From Ruegeria arenilitoris (lineage in GTDB: Bacteria; Pseudomonadota; Alphaproteobacteria; Rhodobacterales; Rhodobacteraceae), in NCBI RefSeq assembly GCF_013030985.1, contig NZ_WPYP01000005.1, positions 1 to 64,000 on the forward strand: a DNA stretch of 64,000 nt, written 5' to 3'. This document shows positions 8,079-16,663 of this stretch, piece after piece. Each line of letters opens with the position of its first letter. The first letter of the stretch is position 1. A model generated the notes under the pieces. The model was not told the origin of the DNA. It was given only the letters and a program-made list of their open reading frames with translations, and searched no databases. The position numbers were made by a program, and so were the translations under genes.

Positions 8079-8999
8079 TCACCCCGAAAAGGTTGGCGTG
8101 ACGCCGATGGGCGGTGTCTTGTTGATATAGGCACCGATACGGTCCAGCAGCGGTCGGCGTGGACAGCCGGGGCGCGTAACCGCCCCAAGGTTGCGCAGGT
8201 TTCCCGGTGCATCGAATGGCACAAAGCACAGGGGCCACCTGTCACGCCTGAATTGTTCGGCTGCCAGCGCCGAGACTATGGTGCAATCGTCCGAGTGGCA
8301 GATATGGCGGCAAATCGTCTCGAACCGCAAGGCGCTCAGGTCGAAACGTTTGCTGACCCGGTGCGCGGGGTCCGGTTTGGGCAAGCGATCTTCCAGATCA
8401 TAGCCAAAGCTGTGCGGCAACCGGATGAAATCGTGGGCAGGCACATCCTCGGGTGCGAGGGATGGCAAATGGCACAGCGGGTGACCTTCGCGGACAGCCA
8501 GAAACAGGGGTTCTGTCCAGATCGATGTAAAATCCAGCGTCGCCGCAGTGTTGACCTTGGCCACCAGCGCCACGTCCAGAGTGTGATCTTCGACCATTCG
8601 CAACATGTTCTGCGGCAGGTCTTCGACCATCGTGACCCGCATGTTGGGGAACAATGTGCTGAACAGTTCCGAGAAATACTGCGTCAGATAGGGGGCCAGC
8701 GTCGGGGTCATGCCCATGTTGAACGGAACGGCCTCGGGGTTTCGGAACTGGGTTGCGGTGTCCCGGATGGTCTGGGCGTCTTTCAGGACGCGTTGGGCTA
8801 TAGCAATCACGCGGTCGCCACAGGCGGTCGGGCGTACCTCGTTGTTGAGGCGCAGAAACAGGTCGGTGCCCAATTCCTGCTCGAGCTTTTTGACCTGATT
8901 GGACATTGCCGGCTGCGAGACATTGCAGGCCACGGCGGCCTGGCTGAACTGACCATGTTTGGCAATGGCGAGGATATATTCCAAATCTCTGAAATTCAT
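8079..8999 (-). CDS. LysR-family transcriptional regulator
   Basis: The 306-residue protein starts MNFRDLEYILAIAKHGQFSQ, the winged-helix N-terminus of the OxyR-like branch of LysR regulators, and continues with a periplasmic-binding-like effector domain (about 92-300). I took the ATG at 8999; upstream in-frame sequence does not resemble the family. A cluster C230, C234, C239 with neighbouring His residues lies in the effector domain (CRHICHSDDC), which is unusual and could bind metal or sense oxidants. The gene is divergent from the RTX-type gene and upstream of the peptide importer on the same strand. Its target is unknown. Confidence 0.85.
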   Translation of the reverse strand: MNFRDLEYILAIAKHGQFSQAAVACNVSQPAMSNQVKKLEQELGTDLFLRLNNEVRPTACGDRVIAIAQRVLKDAQTIRDTATQFRNPEAVPFNMGMTPTLAPYLTQYFSELFSTLFPNMRVTMVEDLPQNMLRMVEDHTLDVALVAKVNTAATLDFTSIWTEPLFLAVREGHPLCHLPSLAPEDVPAHDFIRLPHSFGYDLEDRLPKPDPAHRVSKRFDLSALRFETICRHICHSDDCTIVSALAAEQFRRDRWPLCFVPFDAPGNLRNLGAVTRPGCPRRPLLDRIGAYINKTPPIGVTPTFSG

Positions 9000-9338
9000 G
9001 GTCGTAAACCGGTGCTGCGTGTTTCGACCCCGCGGGGATGCTCTAAACATACGCCGACCCGGGCAAGGCAGTAGGATTTCGGGATCACAATCGCTGACAA
9101 AACCGTCAAAACGCGCCATTGAATAGCTTCGCGCGCTGGTTGGAGATCGCGTAACCCGTTGAAAACACGCAGTGCGTTGAAGCCGGATTTCACGGCAGCC
9201 GTGACTATTTGCGTTGGTTATACCCCCAATTCGCAGGATGAATTTCAGCTGACGGGCGGCGGGTCCTACCCCTTTGCTACGTGGAGCGCCCAGACCATCG
9301 GGCGGGCCGCAAGACGCAAACCCATGATGGAGTCCCCC
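9000..9338. promoter_or_regulatory. Divergent intergenic region between LysR and RTX-type genes
   Basis: No gene is convincing in these 339 bases. Because LysR regulators often act on divergent neighbours, this region could carry LysR sites controlling both genes. I saw no clear T-N11-A palindrome that I would assert. Confidence 0.4.
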
Positions 9339-12300
9339 ATGCTGTCCCAATTTTTAGAAAGCCTACGTGCCCGTCTTTTGACCACATCCACTCTGGCGCA
9401 AGAGACGACCCGCGACGGCCAAACCCTTATCAACAACTTCTTCCAAAGCACGGTTGTCGATGACACTCCGGCCTTTGTTCTAGCCAATGATGTCTCGCGC
9501 CTGCTGAACTTTGGTGAGATTGTCACCAATAACGCAGTTGCGGCGGTTCTGGCGCAGGGTCAGGACGTTGATGTCTTTAATTTCCGCTCGGGCCAGATCG
9601 AGGCCAACAATGGCCCCGACGCGCTGGCCACCGGCGTTCAGGTCACCGGCAGCGCTTCTGTCCGCAACTTCGGTGAGATCGCGGGTGAGTTCAACGGCGT
9701 GCAGTTTGCAGGCTCCGGCAGCTCGGGCAGTCTCGACAACTTCCGCGGAGGCGTCATCAGTTCGGACAGCCGCGCGGTTGATATTCAGGGTCAGGGCATT
9801 GATGTGCGCAACTTTGGCGACATCATCGGCACTGGCGATCAGCGCAACGGCACGATCTATACCAACAGCACCGCCGAAGACGTCTCGATCTCGAACTTCA
9901 CGGGTGGCACCATTGATGCCGGTGAAGGCAACGCAGGCGCCGGTTTTTCACTGCAAGTCGGTGATGAAGTTGGCGACCGTGTGGATACTGATGTCTTTAA
10001 CGGCGTTGGCGCAACCATTCAGGGCCGTGGTCAGGCGGCTGCAAACACCGGGCTGGCCGGGGATGGCATTCGCATCGATGATGGCGCGGAAGGTGCCATT
10101 CTGGAAACCGAGATCGTCAACAGCGGTCTAATCTCGACCGAGAGCAATCAGGGCACTGCCGCCGGTATCCGCATCGCGGATGGCGCGAATACCGAGGGCG
10201 ATATTCTCAACACCTCAACCGGTGTGATCGAAGGTCCGCGCAACGGCCTGTATATCGGCAACGGCGAACATGATCTGGACGTGCTGAACTTTGGCACCAT
10301 CCAGTCGGGCAGCCGCGCGGTGAATATCGACGGCTCGGGCGTTGATCTGGTCAATGGCGGTGACATTCTGGGTACCGGCGACCAGCGCAACGGGACGGTT
10401 TATGCCGACGACACGGCGCGCGACTATTCGATCAACAACCTTGCGACAGGCACGATCGACGCGGGCGAACATAACGACGGAGCGGGGATTTCGCTGTCGC
10501 TGTCTGACGAGGGTAATGGCGAGGTCGAGATCGCCAACGACGGCACCATCGCCGGGCGTGGCAACGCAGGTGCGGGTCTGGGCACAGCCGGAGACGGTAT
10601 CCGTCTGGAAGGCGTCCGTCAGGAAGGTGGCGGCTTTGGCCCTGCCCTGTTTACCGGCTCGATCACCAACACCGGATCGGTCACGTCCGAGGGCGCAAAC
10701 AATACCGTCGGTGCATTCCGCGCCGTGAACAACGTCAGTTTTCAGGGCCAGTTGGTCAACGAGGACACCGGCCTGTTCGCGGGCGTTCAGAACGGTGTGT
10801 ACTTCGGCACCGGCGATCACGCAGGCGGGTCCTTCGTCAACCGCGGCACCGTGACCTCGGACAGTCGCGCGCTGAACATTGACGGTGACGGCCTAGAGGT
10901 CGTGAACGAAGGCGACATCCTCGGCACCGGTAGTCAGCGCAATGGCACGGTGTATGCCGACGGTACTGCGGACAATTACAGCTTTACCAACACTGGTCTG
11001 GTCGATGCAGGCGAAGGCAACAACGGCTCGGGCGTTTCGCTGCAAACCGGTGATGTGTCGGGTGATGTGGTCTCGGCGGTTGTTGTCAACGAAGGCACGT
11101 TCCAGGGGCGCGGGGACGCGGTTGAGGGTAATCAGGTCGGCGACGGTCTGCGCCTGTTCACCAATCAGGACGACGTGTCTTTTGCAGGAGTCGTGGTTAA
11201 TGAAGGCCTGATCGCGGGGTCGGAAGACTCGGACGCCGCCGCAGGTATCCGCGTGGATGGCGGCCTGAACCTGCTGGGCGCAATCCTGAACGAAGGTGAG
11301 ATTCGCGGCACAGTTAATGCAATCGACGCATCGGATGCGGGCAGCGTGACCATCGTCAATGACGACGAAGGCGTGATCAACGGCAACGTTCTGCTGGGCG
11401 CTGGCGATGACATCTTTGTCGATCTGGGAACCACCAATGGCAATATCGTCGGCGGCGCGGGCGAGGATGTGCTGATCGCGGGTGATGCTGACAATGTTCT
11501 GACCGGCGGTCTGGGCAATGATCTGATCGACGGTGGCGAAGGTATCGACACGGCCGATTTCTCGGATCTGGATGTCGCGGTCGAGGTCCGTCTGGACGCC
11601 AATGGCAATGGCACTGCAACCCGTGACACCGGCTTTTCCGTCTCGGTCACCGATGCGGTCGTTGATGACCCGGACCAGTTCGGCTCGAACATCCCGGATG
11701 CCGCGTGGTTTGTTGAGGAAGCCATCCTGGGCAATCTCTACTACAACATCCACACCGCAGACTTCCCCGGCGGCGAAATTCGCGGGCAGCTTCTGGTCGA
11801 TGGCGTTGAAACCGTGAATGGCATTCGGACAGTCACGCTCAGCGGTGGTCTGGATGCGTCGCAGGAACCGGGGCCGACCTCGGACAGTGCGGCAACGGGC
11901 GAAGCCTCGGTCGTTATCACTCAGAACCTGAACACGGGTGTGGTCACTTATTCCAGCGAGCTGAGTGTTGTTGGCCTGAATGAGGCGGACCTGAACACCC
12001 CGATCCCGGGTGTGGTTTCGGCGATCCACCTGCACAACGCCCCGGCGGGTGCGAACGGTCCTGTGGTTCAGGACACGCTGGTCGATGCAGGCGCGACGCT
12101 GGATGTGGACGCTGTCGGCGGCACCGGCGTGATCGGTCAGAACGTCATCGACAACCAGATCGAAACCGATGTACTGCGGTCCATCGAAAACGTCGTCGGG
12201 TCCGATGATGGCGACGTAATCGTTGGCAGCGATCAGGCCAATGTGCTGAACGGTGGCGCAGGTGATGATCTGATCTCGGGTGAAGGGGGCGATGACATCC

Positions 12301-12542
12301 TCATCGGCGGAGCCGGGGCGGACACTTTCACCTTCGGCGCAAATTTCGGAACCGACGTGATTCAGGACTTCGAGGTTGGTCATGATCAGCTGCAATTCGG
12401 TGATTTCGGCCCCGATTTCGGTGGCACGGTGAGTGTTGCGCAAGATGGCAACGACGCTGTGATCTCATTCGGTAGCGAAGGTTCGGTTCGCTTGGCGGGT
12501 GTGAACAGCGCCGATCTGACCGAAGACGACTTCGTCGCGTAA
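9339..12542 (+). CDS. RTX-type type I secreted protein with repeats and CHRD domain
   Basis: The start at 9339 follows a GGAG at good spacing and gives 1067 residues; a longer opening from 9159 is unlikely. No Sec signal is present, as expected for type I secretion. Residues about 140-690 consist of three ~181-residue repeats rich in NxG turns (marked by SRAVDIQG, SRAVNIDG and SRALNIDG, each followed by a GDQRNGT or GSQRNGT block), probably a beta-helix or adhesin-like fold. Two hemolysin-type calcium-binding blocks follow (GGLGNDLIDGGEG about 715-740; GGAGDDLISGEGGDDILIGG about 970-995), with a CHRD-like region (about 770-925) between them. The C-terminus (VRLAGVNSADLTEDDFVA) suits a C-terminal secretion signal. 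The secretion genes follow directly. Function is unknown; surface or extracellular matrix is likely. Confidence 0.85.
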   Translation: MLSQFLESLRARLLTTSTLAQETTRDGQTLINNFFQSTVVDDTPAFVLANDVSRLLNFGEIVTNNAVAAVLAQGQDVDVFNFRSGQIEANNGPDALATGVQVTGSASVRNFGEIAGEFNGVQFAGSGSSGSLDNFRGGVISSDSRAVDIQGQGIDVRNFGDIIGTGDQRNGTIYTNSTAEDVSISNFTGGTIDAGEGNAGAGFSLQVGDEVGDRVDTDVFNGVGATIQGRGQAAANTGLAGDGIRIDDGAEGAILETEIVNSGLISTESNQGTAAGIRIADGANTEGDILNTSTGVIEGPRNGLYIGNGEHDLDVLNFGTIQSGSRAVNIDGSGVDLVNGGDILGTGDQRNGTVYADDTARDYSINNLATGTIDAGEHNDGAGISLSLSDEGNGEVEIANDGTIAGRGNAGAGLGTAGDGIRLEGVRQEGGGFGPALFTGSITNTGSVTSEGANNTVGAFRAVNNVSFQGQLVNEDTGLFAGVQNGVYFGTGDHAGGSFVNRGTVTSDSRALNIDGDGLEVVNEGDILGTGSQRNGTVYADGTADNYSFTNTGLVDAGEGNNGSGVSLQTGDVSGDVVSAVVVNEGTFQGRGDAVEGNQVGDGLRLFTNQDDVSFAGVVVNEGLIAGSEDSDAAAGIRVDGGLNLLGAILNEGEIRGTVNAIDASDAGSVTIVNDDEGVINGNVLLGAGDDIFVDLGTTNGNIVGGAGEDVLIAGDADNVLTGGLGNDLIDGGEGIDTADFSDLDVAVEVRLDANGNGTATRDTGFSVSVTDAVVDDPDQFGSNIPDAAWFVEEAILGNLYYNIHTADFPGGEIRGQLLVDGVETVNGIRTVTLSGGLDASQEPGPTSDSAATGEASVVITQNLNTGVVTYSSELSVVGLNEADLNTPIPGVVSAIHLHNAPAGANGPVVQDTLVDAGATLDVDAVGGTGVIGQNVIDNQIETDVLRSIENVVGSDDGDVIVGSDQANVLNGGAGDDLISGEGGDDILIGGAGADTFTFGANFGTDVIQDFEVGHDQLQFGDFGPDFGGTVSVAQDGNDAVISFGSEGSVRLAGVNSADLTEDDFVA
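9762..11400 (+). repeat. Three tandem ~545-bp repeats within the RTX-type gene
   Basis: Repeat units begin near 9762, 10305 and 10856 (periods 543 and 551 bases). Each encodes the order SRAV/L-N/D-I-x-G, then a GDI(L/I)GTG-QRNGT block, then TIDAGE or VDAGE, then a GRG-x-A block ending GDG(I/L)R(I/L). Divergence between units is moderate, so the duplication is old or under recombination. The end of the third unit is approximate. Confidence 0.75.
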
Positions 12543-12553
12543 CTGATCCTTGG

Positions 12554-12583
12554 CGGGGCGGCTTTCAGTCGCCCCGTTTTTCT
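12554..12583 (+). terminator. Intrinsic terminator after the RTX-type gene
   Basis: A 7-bp GC stem (12554-12560 with 12570-12576) is followed by TTTTTCT. It sits between the secreted-protein gene and the secretion ABC gene and would let the substrate be expressed above the exporter. Confidence 0.65.
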
Positions 12584-12603
12584 AACCGGAAAGGGCCAAA
12601 GAC

Positions 12604-14334
12604 ATGTTCCAGAACGCCAATCCCGTCAAAACCGCCTGGGGGTCGCTGCGCAAAGGCTTTGTTGCGGTAGCGGTCTTCAGCCTGTTTCTGAACCTTCTGA
12701 TGCTGGCCGGGCCGCTATACATGCTGCAGGTCTATGACCGAGTGCTGACCAGCCAAAACCCTGACACCCTGATCGCCCTGTCGTTGCTGCTGGCTGGGGT
12801 TTTCGTCGTGATCGCCTGCCTCGACCTGATGCGGATGCGCATCCTTGGCCGTCTGGCCGCCCGGTTCGAACTGAGCGTCGGCGCACCTGTTCTTGGTGCT
12901 GCAATGCACCGTCGGGTACAGGGTGAAAGCAAGGCCGGTGAAAACCTGGTCGAGGATGTGAACGGGTTCCGCGAGTTCATCTCGGGCACGACCCTGACCG
13001 CTTTCTTCGATGCGCCGTGGATTCCCATTTACCTGTTGGTTCTGTATGTGCTGCACCCGTTTCTGGGCCTGCTCGGCCTGGCTGGGGCTGTTACCCTGAC
13101 CCTTATGGCGCTGATCAACAACGCCCGGGCTCGGGCGCCGATGCAGCTGGCATCGCAGGCGCGCGGTCGCTCGGACGCGCTGTTCAAAACCGGCGACAGA
13201 AACGCCGAGCTGGTTCACGCGCTGGGAATGAAAGACGATCTGGTGCGCCGCTGGACTGCCCTGCAGGCGGATGCGCATCAGCATAAGACCCGCGCTGCGG
13301 ATCGGATCGCCAGCTTTTCGGTGATGTCCAAAACCATCCGCATGGGCCTGCAGTCCGCGGCTCTGGGGTTGGGCGCGGCGCTGGCGATAACCGGAGAATC
13401 CACGGCGGGTGTGATGATCGCCGCCACCATCGTTCTGGCCCGCGCGCTGGCTCCGATTGATCAGTTGATCGGCCAGTGGCGCACATTTCTGGCCGCGCGC
13501 GGCTCGTACGGCAAGATCAGGCAACTGACCGAGGATTTCGCCGAGACACCGCCCAACCTGCACCTGCCGCGTGCGTTCAAATCTCTGGATGTCCGGATCG
13601 CGCAGGCGGCCCCTCCGCGCGCTATGAATGCGACCCTTCGTGGAATAGATTTCTGCCTGACAGCCGGGGATGTTCTGGCCGTGATTGGCCAGAGCGGGTC
13701 GGGCAAGACGACTCTGGGCAAGATGCTGGCCGGTATCTGGCATCCGCAACGGGGCGAGATCCTGCTGGATGGCAGCCCAATGTCGAAATGGAATGCCGAG
13801 GATCTGGGCAATCAGATCGGTTACCTGCCCCAGGACGTGGAATTGTTCGACGGCACCATTCGCGAAAACATCGGTCGCTTTTCAACTGCCATCGACGATG
13901 CCGAGGTACTGCGCGCCGCGCGTGATGCCGGGGTGCATGACCTGATCAGCTGCCTGACCGATGGGTACGAAACCCGGATCGGACAGGGGTTCTTTCTGTC
14001 CGGCGGCCAGCGTCAAAGGCTGGCTCTGGCCCGGGCCCTGTATGGCGATCCGTTTGTGCTGGTGCTGGACGAACCGAACTCGGATCTGGATGCCGAGGGT
14101 GAACAGGCCCTGCGCGATGCGTTGTTGGCCGTGCAGGAACGCGGTGCGATTGCGGTCGTCATGACCCATCGCCCGGCCACGTTGCAGGCCGCCAACAAGG
14201 TGCTGGTTCTGCGCAGTGGCAGCCAGACACAGTTTGGCAACAAACAGGACGTGTTGAAGGTGAACAGCCGCAACGTGCTGCAGACACCCCCGCGCCCGGC
14301 CAGCGAAACTCAGATCACAGGAGCGGCCCAATGA
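12604..14334 (+). CDS. Type I secretion ABC transporter, permease/ATPase (PrtD-like)
   Basis: This is a 576-residue fused transmembrane domain (about 15-310) and ATPase domain. Walker A is GQSGSGKTT (362-370), the signature is LSGGQRQRLALARAL, and Walker B is LVLDEPNSDLD. It has no C39 peptidase or peptidase-like N-terminal domain, so it belongs to the PrtD/AprD group that exports RTX proteins with uncleaved C-terminal signals. It follows the likely substrate gene by about 60 bases across a terminator. Its stop overlaps the adaptor start (ATGA). Confidence 0.93.
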   Translation: MFQNANPVKTAWGSLRKGFVAVAVFSLFLNLLMLAGPLYMLQVYDRVLTSQNPDTLIALSLLLAGVFVVIACLDLMRMRILGRLAARFELSVGAPVLGAAMHRRVQGESKAGENLVEDVNGFREFISGTTLTAFFDAPWIPIYLLVLYVLHPFLGLLGLAGAVTLTLMALINNARARAPMQLASQARGRSDALFKTGDRNAELVHALGMKDDLVRRWTALQADAHQHKTRAADRIASFSVMSKTIRMGLQSAALGLGAALAITGESTAGVMIAATIVLARALAPIDQLIGQWRTFLAARGSYGKIRQLTEDFAETPPNLHLPRAFKSLDVRIAQAAPPRAMNATLRGIDFCLTAGDVLAVIGQSGSGKTTLGKMLAGIWHPQRGEILLDGSPMSKWNAEDLGNQIGYLPQDVELFDGTIRENIGRFSTAIDDAEVLRAARDAGVHDLISCLTDGYETRIGQGFFLSGGQRQRLALARALYGDPFVLVLDEPNSDLDAEGEQALRDALLAVQERGAIAVVMTHRPATLQAANKVLVLRSGSQTQFGNKQDVLKVNSRNVLQTPPRPASETQITGAAQ

Positions 14335-15701
14335 CGGACCTGATCAAGTATACACCTTCCCGCAACACCGTCGGGCGCCACCAGGCGCAGTTGCAAGAGA
14401 TCACCGACACCTCATCCAGCATCGGCCGGTATGTCCTGTTCGGGCTGTTCACTCTGGCGGTGTTCGTCGGGGGCAGCGTCTATTGGGCCTTTGCGTCGAA
14501 ACTGGACGGGGCCGTGGTCGCGCCCGCCTCGTTCGTGGTTGAGGGCGATCGTAAGACAGTCGAGCATCTGGACGGCGGCATCATCCACTCCATTTTGGTG
14601 GCCGACGGGCAATTCGTCGAGGCCGGGCAACCCCTGGTGCAGCTCGACAGTACCGAGATCAACGTCGACCTCAGCGTGCAGGGCAGCCAGTTGGGAGAGC
14701 TTTCGGTTCGCCGCGCCCGCCTGTTGGCGCAGATGAGTGGACAGGCCGAGTTTGACGAAGCCACCGCTCTGGCCGGGTTCCGGGAAGGGATGGAGCGTTT
14801 GCATTGGGTGTCCCCGTTTCTTACCCAGAAACAGCTGTTCGACGCCGAAGCCCGCGCACGGCGCACCGAAGCACAGATCAACGCGCAGCGGATCACCGGA
14901 TTACGCAACCAGATTGCAGGGTTGAACGAACAGCGACGCACAACGCAAAACCAGATGGAGATTACGCAGACCGAACTGACGAACCTGCAATCGTTGCTGG
15001 CTAAGGGTCTGGTCGCCGTCACGAGGGTCAGCGCCCGGCAGATCGAACTGGAGCGCCTTGGCGGCGTTGACGCCTCGTTGCGCACTCAGATCGCGCAGGC
15101 TGAAGATCAGGTACAGGAATTGGAGCTTTCCTTGCTCAGTCAGCAAAAGCTGCGGGATGAGGTCATTGCCGGGGAGCTGGCCGTGGTCGAGGCGCAGCTG
15201 GATCTGATCCGACCGCAATTTGCGGGAACTCTGGCGCGGCTGAAGCGGGCGCAGGTTCTGGCACCGACCAGCGGTCGTGTCGTAAACCTTGGCATAACAA
15301 CGGCTGGCGGCGTGATCCGCCCGGGTGAGCCGATCATGGATATCGTCCCTGCCGATCAGGCGCTGATCGTCGAGGCGCGGGTCAGGATCGGGGATATCGA
15401 CAAGCTGCGGATTGGTCAGTCCACGCGCATCCGATTGTCGGCCTTTGCGCAGGCGGACGTGCCCGAAGCAAGCGGCCGAATATTCGACATTTCAGCGGAT
15501 GCGCTCGAGGATGAGCGCACAGGCGAGCCGTACTACAAGGCGCGGGTCAAGCTGGATGCCGAGCAGCCGCAAGAGGTTGTTGCGCTGGAGCTGGTGCCCG
15601 GTATGCCCGCCGATCTGTTCGTCAACACTGGTGAGCGGGCGGTGATCAGCTATCTGTCGCAACCGATCAGCGACCGGCTGGCCAGAACATTTATTGAATG
15701 A
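14331..15701 (+). CDS. Type I secretion membrane fusion protein (HlyD/PrtE family)
   Basis: The 456-residue protein has one N-terminal membrane anchor (about 33-55, YVLFGLFTLAVFVGGSVYWAF), a biotinyl-lipoyl-like segment, and a long coiled-coil hairpin (about 100-280, rich in Q, E, L). A beta-barrel and C-terminal segment (VPGMPADLFVNTGERAVISYLSQP) complete it, the usual layout of PrtE-type adaptors. It would connect the ABC exporter to an outer-membrane TolC protein, which is not encoded in this window. It is coupled to the ABC gene by a 4-base overlap. Confidence 0.93.
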   Translation: MTDLIKYTPSRNTVGRHQAQLQEITDTSSSIGRYVLFGLFTLAVFVGGSVYWAFASKLDGAVVAPASFVVEGDRKTVEHLDGGIIHSILVADGQFVEAGQPLVQLDSTEINVDLSVQGSQLGELSVRRARLLAQMSGQAEFDEATALAGFREGMERLHWVSPFLTQKQLFDAEARARRTEAQINAQRITGLRNQIAGLNEQRRTTQNQMEITQTELTNLQSLLAKGLVAVTRVSARQIELERLGGVDASLRTQIAQAEDQVQELELSLLSQQKLRDEVIAGELAVVEAQLDLIRPQFAGTLARLKRAQVLAPTSGRVVNLGITTAGGVIRPGEPIMDIVPADQALIVEARVRIGDIDKLRIGQSTRIRLSAFAQADVPEASGRIFDISADALEDERTGEPYYKARVKLDAEQPQEVVALELVPGMPADLFVNTGERAVISYLSQPISDRLARTFIE

Positions 15702-15707
15702 GCTTGG

Positions 15708-15737
15708 ATACCTGTGCCAAAAAATAGGCGCAGGTAT
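15708..15737. terminator. Hairpin between the secretion operon and the TetR gene
   Basis: An 11-bp stem with one G-T wobble (15708-15718 with 15727-15737) and an 8-base A-rich loop follows the adaptor stop by a few bases. No clear U-tract follows on either strand, so termination efficiency is uncertain. The two flanking genes are convergent. Confidence 0.45.
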
Positions 15738-15862
15738 TCGGTTTGATGGAAAATTCCTCAGCGCGGACTAACACCACGCATCCGCAGATTTCTACATTGA
15801 TGGAAATGAACGATGCTGCTGGTTCCTGTCTGGCAAACGCCCGCACGCAGCTCAAATCTTGA

Positions 15863-16480
15863 TCAGACCCCGTAGCGGGCCATGAACATGTCCACCGCCT
15901 GCAGTGCAATTGTGTCGATTTCCGACTGGCTAAAACGGGTCTGGATGCCCAATGCGGCCTTGGTCCAGATGCGCACCTTGCAGAGTTCCGAGAACTGCTC
16001 GGCAGCGATCTGGACGTCTTCGATGGCCAGTTCGCCCTTTATCACCGCCTTCTCCAGATACTCGACCATGTGGCGCTGGCCGTTCTGGGGTCCGGCCTCG
16101 AAAAACGCCATGCCAAGCTCGGGGAACCGGTCGCGTTCGGCCACGCAGATCCGAAACACCTGTTGCGAGAAGTCGGACACCAGAAATGCGGTAAGCTGCG
16201 TCGCGGTGATCGTCAGAACCTCGCGTGCCGGTTTGGAATCGTCGATCATCGAGATGACGTTTTCGGCCAGACGTTTGCACTCGGTCTGCGCGACCTCCAT
16301 GAACAGCAGACGTTTGTCGGGGAAGTAGCTGTAGAGCGTTGCCTTGGACACCCCGGCGGCGCGCGCGATGTCATCGACGCTTGCACCCTCGAACCCATCC
16401 GCCATGAAAACTTCTCGGGCGCCTCGCAAAACCTGATCGAATTTGCGGCCCGTGCGAAGGATGGCGGCTGTCTCTGTCAT
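15863..16480 (-). CDS. TetR/AcrR-family transcriptional regulator
   Basis: This 205-residue regulator has an N-terminal helix-turn-helix (about 15-62, FMADGFEGASVDDIARAAGV then SKATLYSYFPDKRLLF) and a helical C-terminal ligand domain containing the TetR_C segment FSQQVFRICVAERDRFPELG. The ATG at 16480 follows an AGGAGAG ribosome-binding site. The gene is divergent from an AEC transporter, and an inverted repeat at 16517-16528 lies between them. Repression of itself and perhaps the transporter is inferred. Confidence 0.9.
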   Translation of the reverse strand: MTETAAILRTGRKFDQVLRGAREVFMADGFEGASVDDIARAAGVSKATLYSYFPDKRLLFMEVAQTECKRLAENVISMIDDSKPAREVLTITATQLTAFLVSDFSQQVFRICVAERDRFPELGMAFFEAGPQNGQRHMVEYLEKAVIKGELAIEDVQIAAEQFSELCKVRIWTKAALGIQTRFSQSEIDTIALQAVDMFMARYGV

Positions 16481-16516
16481 GGGCTCTCCTTGGGTAGATG
16501 ATCCTCTAAAACTATA

Positions 16517-16528
16517 AACCGTTCGGTT
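16517..16528. promoter_or_regulatory. TetR-type operator candidate
   Basis: AACCGTTCGGTT is an inverted repeat (AACCG/CGGTT, 2-base centre) 37 bases upstream of the TetR ATG. Short palindromes of this form around the promoter are typical TetR/AcrR sites. The AEC transporter start lies 136 bases away on the other side. Confidence 0.5.
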
Positions 16529-16663
16529 CAGATACAACGATTCGCGTGATTTCCATGATCGCGACGTTGTGGATTCTGTTCATTTTTCCGTCAGAACCCA
16601 AAGTCTGATGATCGCGTCAGCTAAAGGCTTGCTGCGCCGCCAAACGATGCTAACACTCTGGCC

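Noticed and set aside
9762-11400. CRISPR-like array
   Set aside because: Repeats are ~545 bp, lie in one open reading frame, and are not separated by unique spacers.
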